Source: Candidatus Nomurabacteria bacterium
Lineage (GTDB): Bacteria > Patescibacteriota > Minisyncoccia > Phycocordibacterales > UBA9973
Direction: 5' to 3'
Length of the DNA stretch: 11,451 nt
Assembly (NCBI GenBank): GCA_943356425.1
Contig: CALRFE010000016.1
Span: 1,570-13,020, forward strand
Every line of letters starts with the position of its first letter. Positions within the stretch are counted from its first letter, which is position 1. Shown piece after piece: positions 1 through 5,266 of this stretch. The notes below the pieces were generated by a model. That model searched no databases. It was not told where the DNA came from and saw nothing but the letters and a program-made list of their open reading frames with translations. A program made the translations under genes and the position numbers.

Positions 1-698
1 TTGACGATAATATCAGTTCCAGTTTTTACACCTCCTTGATACACACGACACACGGCGAGACGTCCAAGGAAATTGTCGTATCCCAAATTAAATACTTGTG
101 CTTGAAACGGTAAATCTCCATTAACTGATGCTTTTGGAACGACTTCCAAAATAAGATCGAGGAGCGGTGTGAGATCTTTTGATTCATCGGTAAGATTTTT
201 CTTTGCGATCCCATCGCGACCGATCGCGTAAATAGTTTTGAAATCGATCTGCTCTTCGTTCGCGCCAAGTTCCAAAAAGAGCTCAAGCACTTGTTCATGT
301 GCGAGTTCTGGATTTGCTGCTGGCTTGTCGATCTTATTGATGACGACGATCGGTTTCAATCCGAGCTCGAGCGATTTTTTCAAAACGAAACGGGTCTGTG
401 GCATCGGGCCTTCTTGTGCATCAACAAGGAGGAGCACTGAGTCGATCGCGCGAAGCACACGTTCAACTTCTGAACCGAAGTCCGCGTGTCCTGGTGTGTC
501 CACGATATTGATCTTCGTATCTTTGTATTTGATCGAAGTGTTTTTTGAATAGATCGTAATACCGCGCTCTTGTTCGAGCTGGTTTGAATCCATGGTGACA
601 CCATCGGCAAGTCCACCCATTTGCTTCATGAGCTGGTCAGTAAGTGCGGTCTTTCCGTGGTCGACGTGGGCAATGATGGCTATATTACGTATTTCCAT
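1..698 (-). CDS. typA: Translational GTPase TypA/BipA, partial (C-terminus beyond window)
   Basis: Ribosome-associated GTPase of the elongation-factor family, acting in the cytoplasm on ribosome assembly and stress-related translation. Reading back from ATG at 698, the first 232 codons are open to the window edge. The G1 P-loop AHVDHGKT is at residues 10-17, the switch I motif ERGITI at 44-49, G3 DTPGHADF at 67-74 and G4 NKID at 121-124. The stretch around DSNQLEQERGITI is typical of TypA (DSNDLERERGITI in the family) and separates it from LepA, EF-G and EF-Tu. After the G domain the start of domain 2 is visible (GYDNFLGRLAVCRVYQG), so about 370 residues of a usual ~600 are missing only because the window ends. 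No SD precedes the ATG. It is transcribed divergently from the small membrane protein gene at 849. Confidence 0.95.
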   Translation of the reverse strand, partial: MEIRNIAIIAHVDHGKTALTDQLMKQMGGLADGVTMDSNQLEQERGITIYSKNTSIKYKDTKINIVDTPGHADFGSEVERVLRAIDSVLLLVDAQEGPMPQTRFVLKKSLELGLKPIVVINKIDKPAANPELAHEQVLELFLELGANEEQIDFKTIYAIGRDGIAKKNLTDESKDLTPLLDLILEVVPKASVNGDLPFQAQVFNLGYDNFLGRLAVCRVYQGGVKTGTDIIV

Positions 699-713
699 AA
701 GGATAGTTCGTAG

Positions 714-742
714 AAAATAGTTAGTAGTAAGTAGACACACAA
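714..742 (-). promoter_or_regulatory. Putative typA promoter
   Basis: On the minus strand a TTGTGT -35-like hexamer (742-737) lies 17 bp from a TATTTT -10-like hexamer (719-714). The -10 ends 15 nt before the typA ATG, which predicts a leader of about 8 nt with no SD. Both hexamers are imperfect, so the assignment is tentative. Confidence 0.35.
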
Positions 743-802
743 GCGTACAAACAAAAAATGCCCAGAGGCATAGGTGTGACTACTTGGAAAGTGTACCACA
801 TA

Positions 803-831
803 TTTACAAAAATAGCAAACTGTGGTATATT
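803..831 (+). promoter_or_regulatory. Promoter of the small membrane protein gene
   Basis: TTTACA (803-808) is followed by exactly 17 bp and then TATATT (826-831). TGG directly precedes the -10, giving an extended -10 element. The expected transcription start is near 838, about 10 nt before the ATG at 849. A 7-bp inverted repeat (TACCACA 794-800, TGTGGTA 821-827) brackets the -35 and overlaps the -10; it could be an operator but is short enough to be chance. Confidence 0.6.
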
Positions 832-848
832 AAAAAGAAATCTTTCCC

Positions 849-1214
849 ATGAAAATAAACAGAAAAGTGAAACAGCAGATCCGTTTTTATCGCCATCCGG
901 TGGCGCTCATGACCGTCGGATCGCTCCTCATCTTACTTTTTGGAACAACACTTCTCGAATTGCCTGGAATATTGTTCACGAACACACAATCATTATCCTG
1001 GACATATGTTGCAGTGACGATCGCCATCATCTTTTCCTCCCTCCTCGTCCGCAACACTGAAGATGAAGAACCTTCACCCAAGCACGGGATCATCCACAGG
1101 AAAAATTTCCGATGGTGGAGAGTGCGGCTGTTTATTTTTAATTTTTGCCTCCTTGTCGGCATCCTTATCGTGATATCTACATTTGCGTACCGCGTTTGGG
1201 AAATTTTCCAATAA
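849..1214 (+). CDS. Small three-helix membrane protein of unknown function
   Basis: A 121-residue protein that I do not recognise as a named family. It has a basic N-terminus (MKINRKVKQQ), three hydrophobic segments at about residues 18-43, 50-67 and 91-113, and a charged loop with an acidic patch (TEDEEP, 70-75) followed by basic residues between the second and third. This predicts an integral inner-membrane protein. It is supported as a gene by a good promoter with extended -10 just upstream and a perfect terminator starting 19 nt after its stop. It stands alone between divergent typA and convergent rseP. No SD precedes the ATG; an earlier out-of-frame reading frame from 758 lacks this support. 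Function cannot be stated from the sequence. Confidence 0.7.
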   Translation: MKINRKVKQQIRFYRHPVALMTVGSLLILLFGTTLLELPGILFTNTQSLSWTYVAVTIAIIFSSLLVRNTEDEEPSPKHGIIHRKNFRWWRVRLFIFNFCLLVGILIVISTFAYRVWEIFQ

Positions 1215-1232
1215 TTCTTTCTCACTCAAATG

Positions 1233-1265
1233 AAAAACCGTTCCAAATTTTTTGGAACGGTTTTT
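1233..1265. terminator. Bidirectional intrinsic terminator
   Basis: A perfect 15-bp stem (AAAAACCGTTCCAAA 1233-1247 against 1251-1265) with a TTT loop carries A/T runs on both sides. A uridine tail is therefore produced in either direction. It lies between the stop of the 849-1214 gene and the stop of the convergent rseP gene and should end both transcripts. Confidence 0.9.
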
Positions 1266-1276
1266 CTCTTTCTTTT

Positions 1277-2389
1277 TTATCTAATTAAATTTGCGATATC
1301 GTGATACGTGATGCCGATCATCAGAAGGATGAGCATAAAAAATCCAACCGTATTGGCGATGTTGAATGCTTTCGCTGGAATCTTTCTTCTGATAATGACT
1401 TCGATCAAAAGAAAAAATAGTCGTCCACCGTCGAGCGCTGGAAATGGGAGCAGATTGATGATCGCAAGATTCGCAGAAATTGCGGCGATGAACGAGAGGA
1501 GGTATACGAATCCGAGCTCGGTTGCCTGTTTGATGATACCGACAATACCGACGGGACCTGCGACCGCAGAGAGATCCGGTTTGCCCGTTACAAAAATATC
1601 GCGGATGAGATTTCCAAGATACGAAAGGATCTGCCAGATCGTGTCGCCCGTCTTCTTAAATCCTTCAACAAGCGCGAGGTGCGGCGGAAGCTTGAGCGTG
1701 CCGATGACATCCATCGCAATGCCGATCGCGGGACGGCCTTTGACCAATCCTTCTTTTGGAGTGATCGTCGTTGAAAGCATCTCTTTTCCACGCTCGTACG
1801 AAATAGTCATCGGAGCGGTTCCGTGCGCACCGACAAAGACAATGACGCTCTCAATGGTCGGCGCTTCAAGCGTGTCAGTCCCTGTTTGTAATTTTAAAAG
1901 ATGATCGCCGACCAAGAGCCCGCCTTGTTCTGCCGGAGTGTTCTTGTCGATACCGATAATGGTCAATTTTGCATCGCGCACGTTGCTCGCATAGTGCGCT
2001 GTTTCTCCAACTGAAACCGGACGGCCCGTCATATAGGTGGCAGAAAAAAGAAGTCCTGCTAAAAGAAAATTAAAAAATATTCCAGCAAAAAGGACGATCG
2101 CTTGCGCGTATTTCGGTTTTGAGGTGAATGATTCATTTTTTTCCGCTTCGCTCATTTCTTCGTTTGGATTTTCTCCAAAAATTTTTACAAATCCGCCGAA
2201 TGGAAGCCAGTTTAACGTGAACACCGTGTTACCGCGCTTAAAAAGCGTTTTTGCGCGCGGTGGATAACCGAATCCGAATTCATCCACGCGCATCTTGAAA
2301 AAACGTGCAGTAATAAAATGCCCGTATTCATGAACGAGGACGAGGACGAATAAAACCAGAACAAGGAGAAGAATAAAGAGTATAATCAT
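1277..2389 (-). CDS. rseP: RIP metalloprotease RseP (site-2 protease)
   Basis: A 370-residue intramembrane zinc metalloprotease that cuts substrates such as anti-sigma factors or remnant signal peptides within the membrane. The zinc-binding HEYGH is at residues 20-24, inside the first membrane helix. The GFG and PFGGFVKI motifs are near 38-70, a PDZ-like region spans about 125-215, and the second catalytic motif NLLPFPALDGGR at 312-323 supplies the aspartate ligand (D320). Further hydrophobic segments are at about 96-118, 290-312 and 342-360. There is one PDZ domain rather than the two of the roughly 450-residue E. coli protein, as in many non-proteobacterial homologues. It follows frr on the same strand after 149 nt; in many bacteria cdsA and dxr lie between these two, and here they are absent. 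No SD is visible. Confidence 0.96.
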   Translation of the reverse strand: MIILFILLLVLVLFVLVLVHEYGHFITARFFKMRVDEFGFGYPPRAKTLFKRGNTVFTLNWLPFGGFVKIFGENPNEEMSEAEKNESFTSKPKYAQAIVLFAGIFFNFLLAGLLFSATYMTGRPVSVGETAHYASNVRDAKLTIIGIDKNTPAEQGGLLVGDHLLKLQTGTDTLEAPTIESVIVFVGAHGTAPMTISYERGKEMLSTTITPKEGLVKGRPAIGIAMDVIGTLKLPPHLALVEGFKKTGDTIWQILSYLGNLIRDIFVTGKPDLSAVAGPVGIVGIIKQATELGFVYLLSFIAAISANLAIINLLPFPALDGGRLFFLLIEVIIRRKIPAKAFNIANTVGFFMLILLMIGITYHDIANLIR

Positions 2390-2395
2390 AATAAA

Positions 2396-2401
2396 ATTCT
2401 A
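2396..2401 (-). promoter_or_regulatory. Possible -10 element of rseP
   Basis: TAGAAT on the minus strand ends 6 nt before the rseP ATG, the same distance as the -10 elements of frr and rpsU in this window. That would place the transcription start on or next to the start codon. No convincing -35 is present; the best candidate falls in the edge of the neighbouring repeat. Cotranscription with frr is an alternative. Confidence 0.3.
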
Positions 2402-2422
2402 AAATCTAATGTTTAAAAATAA

Positions 2423-2540
2423 GAAATTCGAATATCGAAATCCGAAACAAATCCCAAGCACCAATATTCAATGATCCAAGCGTTTGATTATTCTGATTTC
2501 GAATTTGTTTAGAGATTCGAAATTCGTGCTTCGTATTTCT
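2423..2540. repeat. Intergenic repeat element with imperfect terminal inverted repeats and CGAA heptads
   Basis: The left arm (2423-2452) and the right arm (2503-2540) are imperfect inverted copies. Each begins AGAAAT, has three CGAA tetramers spaced exactly 7 nt apart (2429, 2436, 2443 on plus; TTCG at 2530, 2523, 2516 for the other arm) and ends in AAACAAAT. The right arm has about six extra bases. The core of about 50 bp contains CCAATATTCAATGATCC. The element abuts the frr stop codon directly. It resembles, from memory, an intergenic repeat common in drafts of uncultivated bacteria. Its 66-residue ORF is an artefact of the repeat. Confidence 0.6.
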
Positions 2541-3078
2541 ACTGCATAACTTCTGTTTCTTTTTTTTCTGCGAGCGTTTCGAGTTTTCTATTTCCTTCAT
2601 CAACAAGTTTCTGCAATTCTTCTTTTGCGCGGAATGCTTCGTCTTCAGGGAGATCTTGCGCTTTCATATCAGAAACCACGACTTCGCGCGCTTTGCGAAG
2701 CGAGATGCGTGCATCTTCCAATTTTTCTTTGACGATCTTTACGAGCTTCTGACGATTCTCTGTGGTGAGCATGGGAAAGATCGCGCGGAGTCCCATATCA
2801 TCTGACGCAACTGAGAGCCCGATATTTGCGGCAACAATTCCCTTTTCAATATCTTTGATCTGCGACTTGTCCCATGGAACGATGCGGAGTGTTTTTGGAT
2901 CTTCGATGGAAATTGAGCCGACATTTTTGAGCGGCTGCATCGAGCCGTAACTTTCAACCATCACGCCATCGAGCACGATCGGGCTTGCGCGACCGGTGTG
3001 CAATTGTGAATATTCGCGTCCGAGCCAATCGGCGACATTCGTTGTTTCTTGTTTAAAATTTGAAAAATTGTATGCCAT
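2539..3078 (-). CDS. frr: Ribosome recycling factor
   Basis: RRF works with EF-G to split post-termination ribosomes so subunits can be reused. The protein is 179 residues, close to the usual 185. The N-terminal helix carries LGREYSQLHTGRASPIVLDGV (about residues 19-39), the conserved tip of domain I (consensus LRTGRASP.LLD.I.V.YYG). Then come PLKNVGSISIEDPKTLRIVPWDKS (about 49-72) and the helical NIGLSVASDDMGLRAIFPMLTTENRQKLVK segment, all in family order. The C-terminus (RKLETLAEKKETEVMQ) matches the family end, where KE.EI is common. The start at 3078 gives the normal N-terminus. It probably heads an frr-rseP unit; the usual neighbours tsf and pyrH are not here. Confidence 0.97.
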   Translation of the reverse strand: MAYNFSNFKQETTNVADWLGREYSQLHTGRASPIVLDGVMVESYGSMQPLKNVGSISIEDPKTLRIVPWDKSQIKDIEKGIVAANIGLSVASDDMGLRAIFPMLTTENRQKLVKIVKEKLEDARISLRKAREVVVSDMKAQDLPEDEAFRAKEELQKLVDEGNRKLETLAEKKETEVMQ

Positions 3079-3084
3079 GTGATT

Positions 3085-3093
3085 AGTATATCA
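3085..3093 (-). promoter_or_regulatory. Extended -10 promoter of frr (leaderless arrangement)
   Basis: On the minus strand TGATATACT is an extended -10 (TGN plus TATACT, 5 of 6 to consensus). Exactly 6 nt (AATCAC) separate it from the ATG, so initiation about 7 nt downstream would start the mRNA at the A of the start codon. No good -35 is seen, which extended -10 promoters often do without. Confidence 0.5.
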
Positions 3094-3118
3094 AATCAGA
3101 AACGGAGTGCATAATTTT

Positions 3119-3147
3119 TTGACATCGATACTTTCATATAGTAGAGT
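3119..3147 (+). promoter_or_regulatory. Promoter of the LpxC-like gene
   Basis: A consensus TTGACA -35 (3119-3124) lies 17 bp from TAGAGT (3142-3147), 4 of 6 to the -10 consensus. An expected start near 3154 leaves a leader of about 18 nt that has no SD. It is divergent from the frr promoter. Confidence 0.55.
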
Positions 3148-3171
3148 GGCAAAAAACTTAACAATTTCATT

Positions 3172-4005
3172 ATGAAAAAGAAAAAATTATTACGACCAGT
3201 AACGATCACGGGCACCGGATTCTGGGGCGGTGCGAGCGGTTTCTGGGAATTCCCTCGAAGACAAGCATCAATCACTTTCCGTCCATTCAATCTTCCGGGG
3301 TGGTATTGGAAAACAAAGTATGGAAATATCCCAATCAATCTTTCTATTGCGACAATGGGCATGGGTGAGATCACACTCAGATACAAAGACGCAGAACTTC
3401 ATGTATGGGAACACATCGGATCACTCAGGTTCTTGGGGATCGATGGTATTTTGATCGAGAGCACGCCCTGGCCTCCCTATCATGGACGAGCATGGGAACT
3501 CTATGATGAGCTGAAAAGTTCGCTCATCGAATCAGACAAGGAATGCACATGCATATATCCTAAAAATGCCGTATTCCATGAAATAAGGAATCGTAACGGC
3601 GTCCGTAGCACTTCGATCGTTCCGCCATTATATGACAACTTAGAGATCAGCAATTCTTGCCAGTGGGGAAAGTTACCCGATTATCGGAATGATTTTAAGG
3701 TCACTGAAGAATATGTCGAGGCATGTATCAAAATATGCGCGCAGGGATTTCCAAAATGGAGACATCCGATCGCAAAGATCGCCCATCGTCTGGGTCTCTA
3801 TCCGCATATGGATAAAGCGGTATGGCCGGGGAAAAATGCACCATCGACAACAGCGCTCTGGTTCGGCATGCATAGGAACGCAGATCTCTTGGGGGCGCTC
3901 AGTTTGGCGCATCATGAACATCTTCTCCATGCCAAGATCGTAACTGATCACGGCGGACACGCGATAGACCTCGCGGCACTCCGTAAGACAAAATGGAAGC
4001 AATGA
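3172..4005 (+). CDS. Divergent LpxC-like zinc-dependent deacetylase
   Basis: A 277-residue protein whose two halves match the LpxC fold (UDP-3-O-acyl-GlcNAc deacetylase, about 305 residues, the committed step of lipid A synthesis). The N-terminal TITGTGFWGG...ASITFRP (11-38) corresponds to ATGVGLHTGKKVTLTLRP. WEHIGSLRFLGIDGILIES (79-97) corresponds to [20 protein letters not shown] and carries the catalytic E80 and zinc ligand H81 (E78 and H79 in E. coli). The C-terminal HRNADLLGAL gives H234 and D238 in the H-x3-D spacing of H238 and D242. GGHAIDLAAL gives H263 for H265. Differences: arginine replaces the lysine after the first C-terminal histidine, alanine (242) replaces D246, and the middle (about 120-225) is unlike E. 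coli LpxC. Other lpx genes are absent here. The substrate is therefore unknown; another acetyl- or acyl-aminosugar is possible. GATC density and codon use resemble the neighbouring genes, so recent transfer is not indicated. Confidence 0.72.
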   Translation: MKKKKLLRPVTITGTGFWGGASGFWEFPRRQASITFRPFNLPGWYWKTKYGNIPINLSIATMGMGEITLRYKDAELHVWEHIGSLRFLGIDGILIESTPWPPYHGRAWELYDELKSSLIESDKECTCIYPKNAVFHEIRNRNGVRSTSIVPPLYDNLEISNSCQWGKLPDYRNDFKVTEEYVEACIKICAQGFPKWRHPIAKIAHRLGLYPHMDKAVWPGKNAPSTTALWFGMHRNADLLGALSLAHHEHLLHAKIVTDHGGHAIDLAALRKTKWKQ

Positions 4006-4024
4006 TTTTTCAACTAAACGCGGA

Positions 4025-4051
4025 AGCCCTTCAAAACTTTGAAGGGCTTTT
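4025..4051 (+). terminator. Intrinsic terminator of the LpxC-like gene
   Basis: A perfect 10-bp stem (AGCCCTTCAA 4025-4034 against 4039-4048) has a 4-nt loop and a TTTTGT tail. It begins 20 nt after the stop at 4005 and ends just before the next -35 box at 4056, so the following gene is a separate unit. Confidence 0.85.
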
Positions 4052-4055
4052 GTAT

Positions 4056-4084
4056 TTGACAATCATCTATTCGAGGTCTACAGT
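4056..4084 (+). promoter_or_regulatory. Promoter of the 153-residue orphan gene
   Basis: TTGACA (4056-4061), 17 bp, then TACAGT (4079-4084). This mirrors the promoter of the LpxC-like gene (TTGACA-17-TAGAGT), and both are followed by an A-run and CTTAAC shortly before the ATG. The leader is about 13 nt, without SD. Confidence 0.5.
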
Positions 4085-4103
4085 TTAGAAAAACACCTTA
4101 ACC

Positions 4104-4565
4104 ATGAAATACACTGCTCTATTTCTTGTATTCTTTGCTATTTCAAAAAATACAATTGGACAAACAGACTTTTCTGATTCACTTTCTGTCATCGGCTTTG
4201 AACGAGTGTGCGACCGCGTACCTGGCGGATATTTCTTTATAATCCAATATGGAACAAAAGACCGTGCATTTTTCATCGAAAAAGATCTCAGTCCTGATGA
4301 TGCAATAGAACTCTGTTTCCCGGGTCTTGAAGACGAGAAGCAAATATTTTTAACTAAATCTGTTCCGGTCAGATTCACAAAGAAAGAGCGCCGTGCGTTC
4401 TATGTGTTGTACGGGGTAGTAATGCCGCGCTATACCATCTGCATTTTAGCTAATTGTCATGGGAGAAGAGGTCTTTACTTTTTTTCAAAAAAATACGAAC
4501 TGTTATTTTGGACTCCACCAAAGAAGAAACCTGTACATATTGTACAGGTTTCTTTAATTATATGA
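4104..4565 (+). CDS. Unrecognised protein with a secretion-signal-like N-terminus
   Basis: A 153-residue product that I cannot place in a family. Residues 1-20 (MKYTALFLVFFAISKNTIGQ) look like a short signal peptide or membrane anchor, followed by a mixed polar region and a C-terminal stretch rich in aromatic and basic residues (about 110-140). A promoter sits at the right distance upstream, which supports expression. Oddities: the last 14 codons run through a strong terminator hairpin, the stop overlaps the end of the convergent holB gene by 8 nt, and the tetramer GATC occurs only once in 462 nt against 12 times in the 834-nt gene before it. These suggest a young, transferred or frameshifted gene whose true C-terminus may be shorter. 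Mature function is unknown. Confidence 0.5.
   Translation: MKYTALFLVFFAISKNTIGQTDFSDSLSVIGFERVCDRVPGGYFFIIQYGTKDRAFFIEKDLSPDDAIELCFPGLEDEKQIFLTKSVPVRFTKKERRAFYVLYGVVMPRYTICILANCHGRRGLYFFSKKYELLFWTPPKKKPVHIVQVSLII
4524..4554. terminator. Bidirectional terminator between the orphan gene and holB
   Basis: A perfect stem of 13-14 bp (AGAAACCTGTACA 4525-4537 against 4541-4553, plus an outer A-T pair) with a TAT loop. U-rich sequence follows on both strands (TTTAATTA on plus; TTCTTCTTT on minus). It lies 3' of the holB stop and inside the end of the 4104-4565 reading frame. Confidence 0.8.
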
Positions 4566-5259
4566 TGAGCATCAGATGTTCCAAGATCATTTTTACACCA
4601 GCGCCACGATTGATCAGGAATTTTTCAGCTTTGAGAAATTCTTCAAAGACGAAGACATCATGCGAAGAATAATCTCTAGGTGTTTTACTTTCGGAAAGCA
4701 CTCGCGCAAGTGCGCTTGTAAGTGTGCGCGCAAATTCACGAAGTGCGCCGGAGGTGTCGTCGTCTTCGTGTGACGCGATCAATTTTTTTATTTTCTCAAG
4801 TCGTTCGGCGGGAGTTGCTTTCAATAATTCTTTTGCAAGCAAAACGGTGTCAGTATTTTCCGCGCTTATCATACGAACAAGTGCACCGCGTGAGCGCACG
4901 GTGTCGAGCAAGTGTTCTGCTTTTGGAACGATCACAAAAAAATGCGCGTCTTGTCGTGGCTCTTCAAACATTTTCAAAAGCGCTTGTTGCGCTTCGTGCG
5001 CGTACGAAAGCGCGCTCACGATAAAAAAAGTCTGCGCATCGCTTCCGCGCTCTTTTTCTTTTGCGCGAAGATCTTGCGCGTGCTCGATCAAAAAACTTTC
5101 ATACGAGAGGACGAGGACTTCAGGATTACCGCGAGTGGAAATTCCGCGGGATTCGAGTGCGGCAAGGAGCGCGGCCTCGGGGAGGCCGCGCGCCCCCTCT
5201 ATTATATAGAAGTGCGCCAATTCACTATTCTTATCTCTAAGGAACGAAAGTACTTCCAT
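4558..5259 (-). CDS. holB: DNA polymerase III delta-prime-like clamp-loader subunit
   Basis: A 233-residue AAA+-type clamp-loader subunit that would help load the sliding clamp. The signature stretch is AHEAQQALLKMFEEPRQDAHF (about 87-107), matching the family pattern AQNALLKTLEEP. LLDTVRSRG (117-125) corresponds to the LPTIRSRC sensor/arginine-finger motif, with S-R kept and the cysteine changed to glycine. The P-loop position reads EGARGLPEAAL (21-31) with no GKT, so ATP binding is unlikely; delta-prime subunits often lack it. No zinc-module cysteines are present. It is shorter than the usual 300 or more residues. I chose ATG 5259 because it lies 7 nt after the mreB stop and begins just ahead of the conserved L..KNSELAHFYIIEG; a frame from 5313 would overlap mreB by 47 nt. 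It is probably cotranscribed with mreB. Confidence 0.85.
   Translation of the reverse strand: MEVLSFLRDKNSELAHFYIIEGARGLPEAALLAALESRGISTRGNPEVLVLSYESFLIEHAQDLRAKEKERGSDAQTFFIVSALSYAHEAQQALLKMFEEPRQDAHFFVIVPKAEHLLDTVRSRGALVRMISAENTDTVLLAKELLKATPAERLEKIKKLIASHEDDDTSGALREFARTLTSALARVLSESKTPRDYSSHDVFVFEEFLKAEKFLINRGAGVKMILEHLMLII
5169..5191 (-). other. GC-rich hairpin inside holB
   Basis: A perfect 10-bp stem (GCGCGGCCTC 5169-5178 against 5182-5191) closed by a 3-nt loop. It is much richer in GC than its surroundings. It encodes the degenerate P-loop region, about residues 23-31 of HolB. There is no U-run beside it, so it is not an ordinary terminator; an mRNA pause or stability element is possible. 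Confidence 0.45.
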
Positions 5260-5266
5260 GTGAAGC

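Noticed and set aside
238..616. ORFs of 104 and 78 residues on either strand within typA
   Set aside because: They lie in other frames over a clear GTPase domain.
887..1225. A 112-residue minus-strand ORF opposite the small membrane protein
   Set aside because: The plus-strand frame has a matched promoter, terminator and hydrophobic helices; the minus frame has none of these.
1308..1904. A 198-residue plus-strand ORF
   Set aside because: Antisense to the conserved C-terminal half of rseP, with no promoter or recognisable domain.
2406..2606. A 66-residue minus-strand ORF between rseP and frr
   Set aside because: It is the repeat element read in one frame, overlaps frr out of frame, and its sequence is a translation of the CGAA-rich arms.
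4085..4378. A 97-residue minus-strand ORF opposite the orphan gene
   Set aside because: It overlaps the plus-strand promoter region and shows no signal or domain; the plus-strand frame is better supported, although not strongly.
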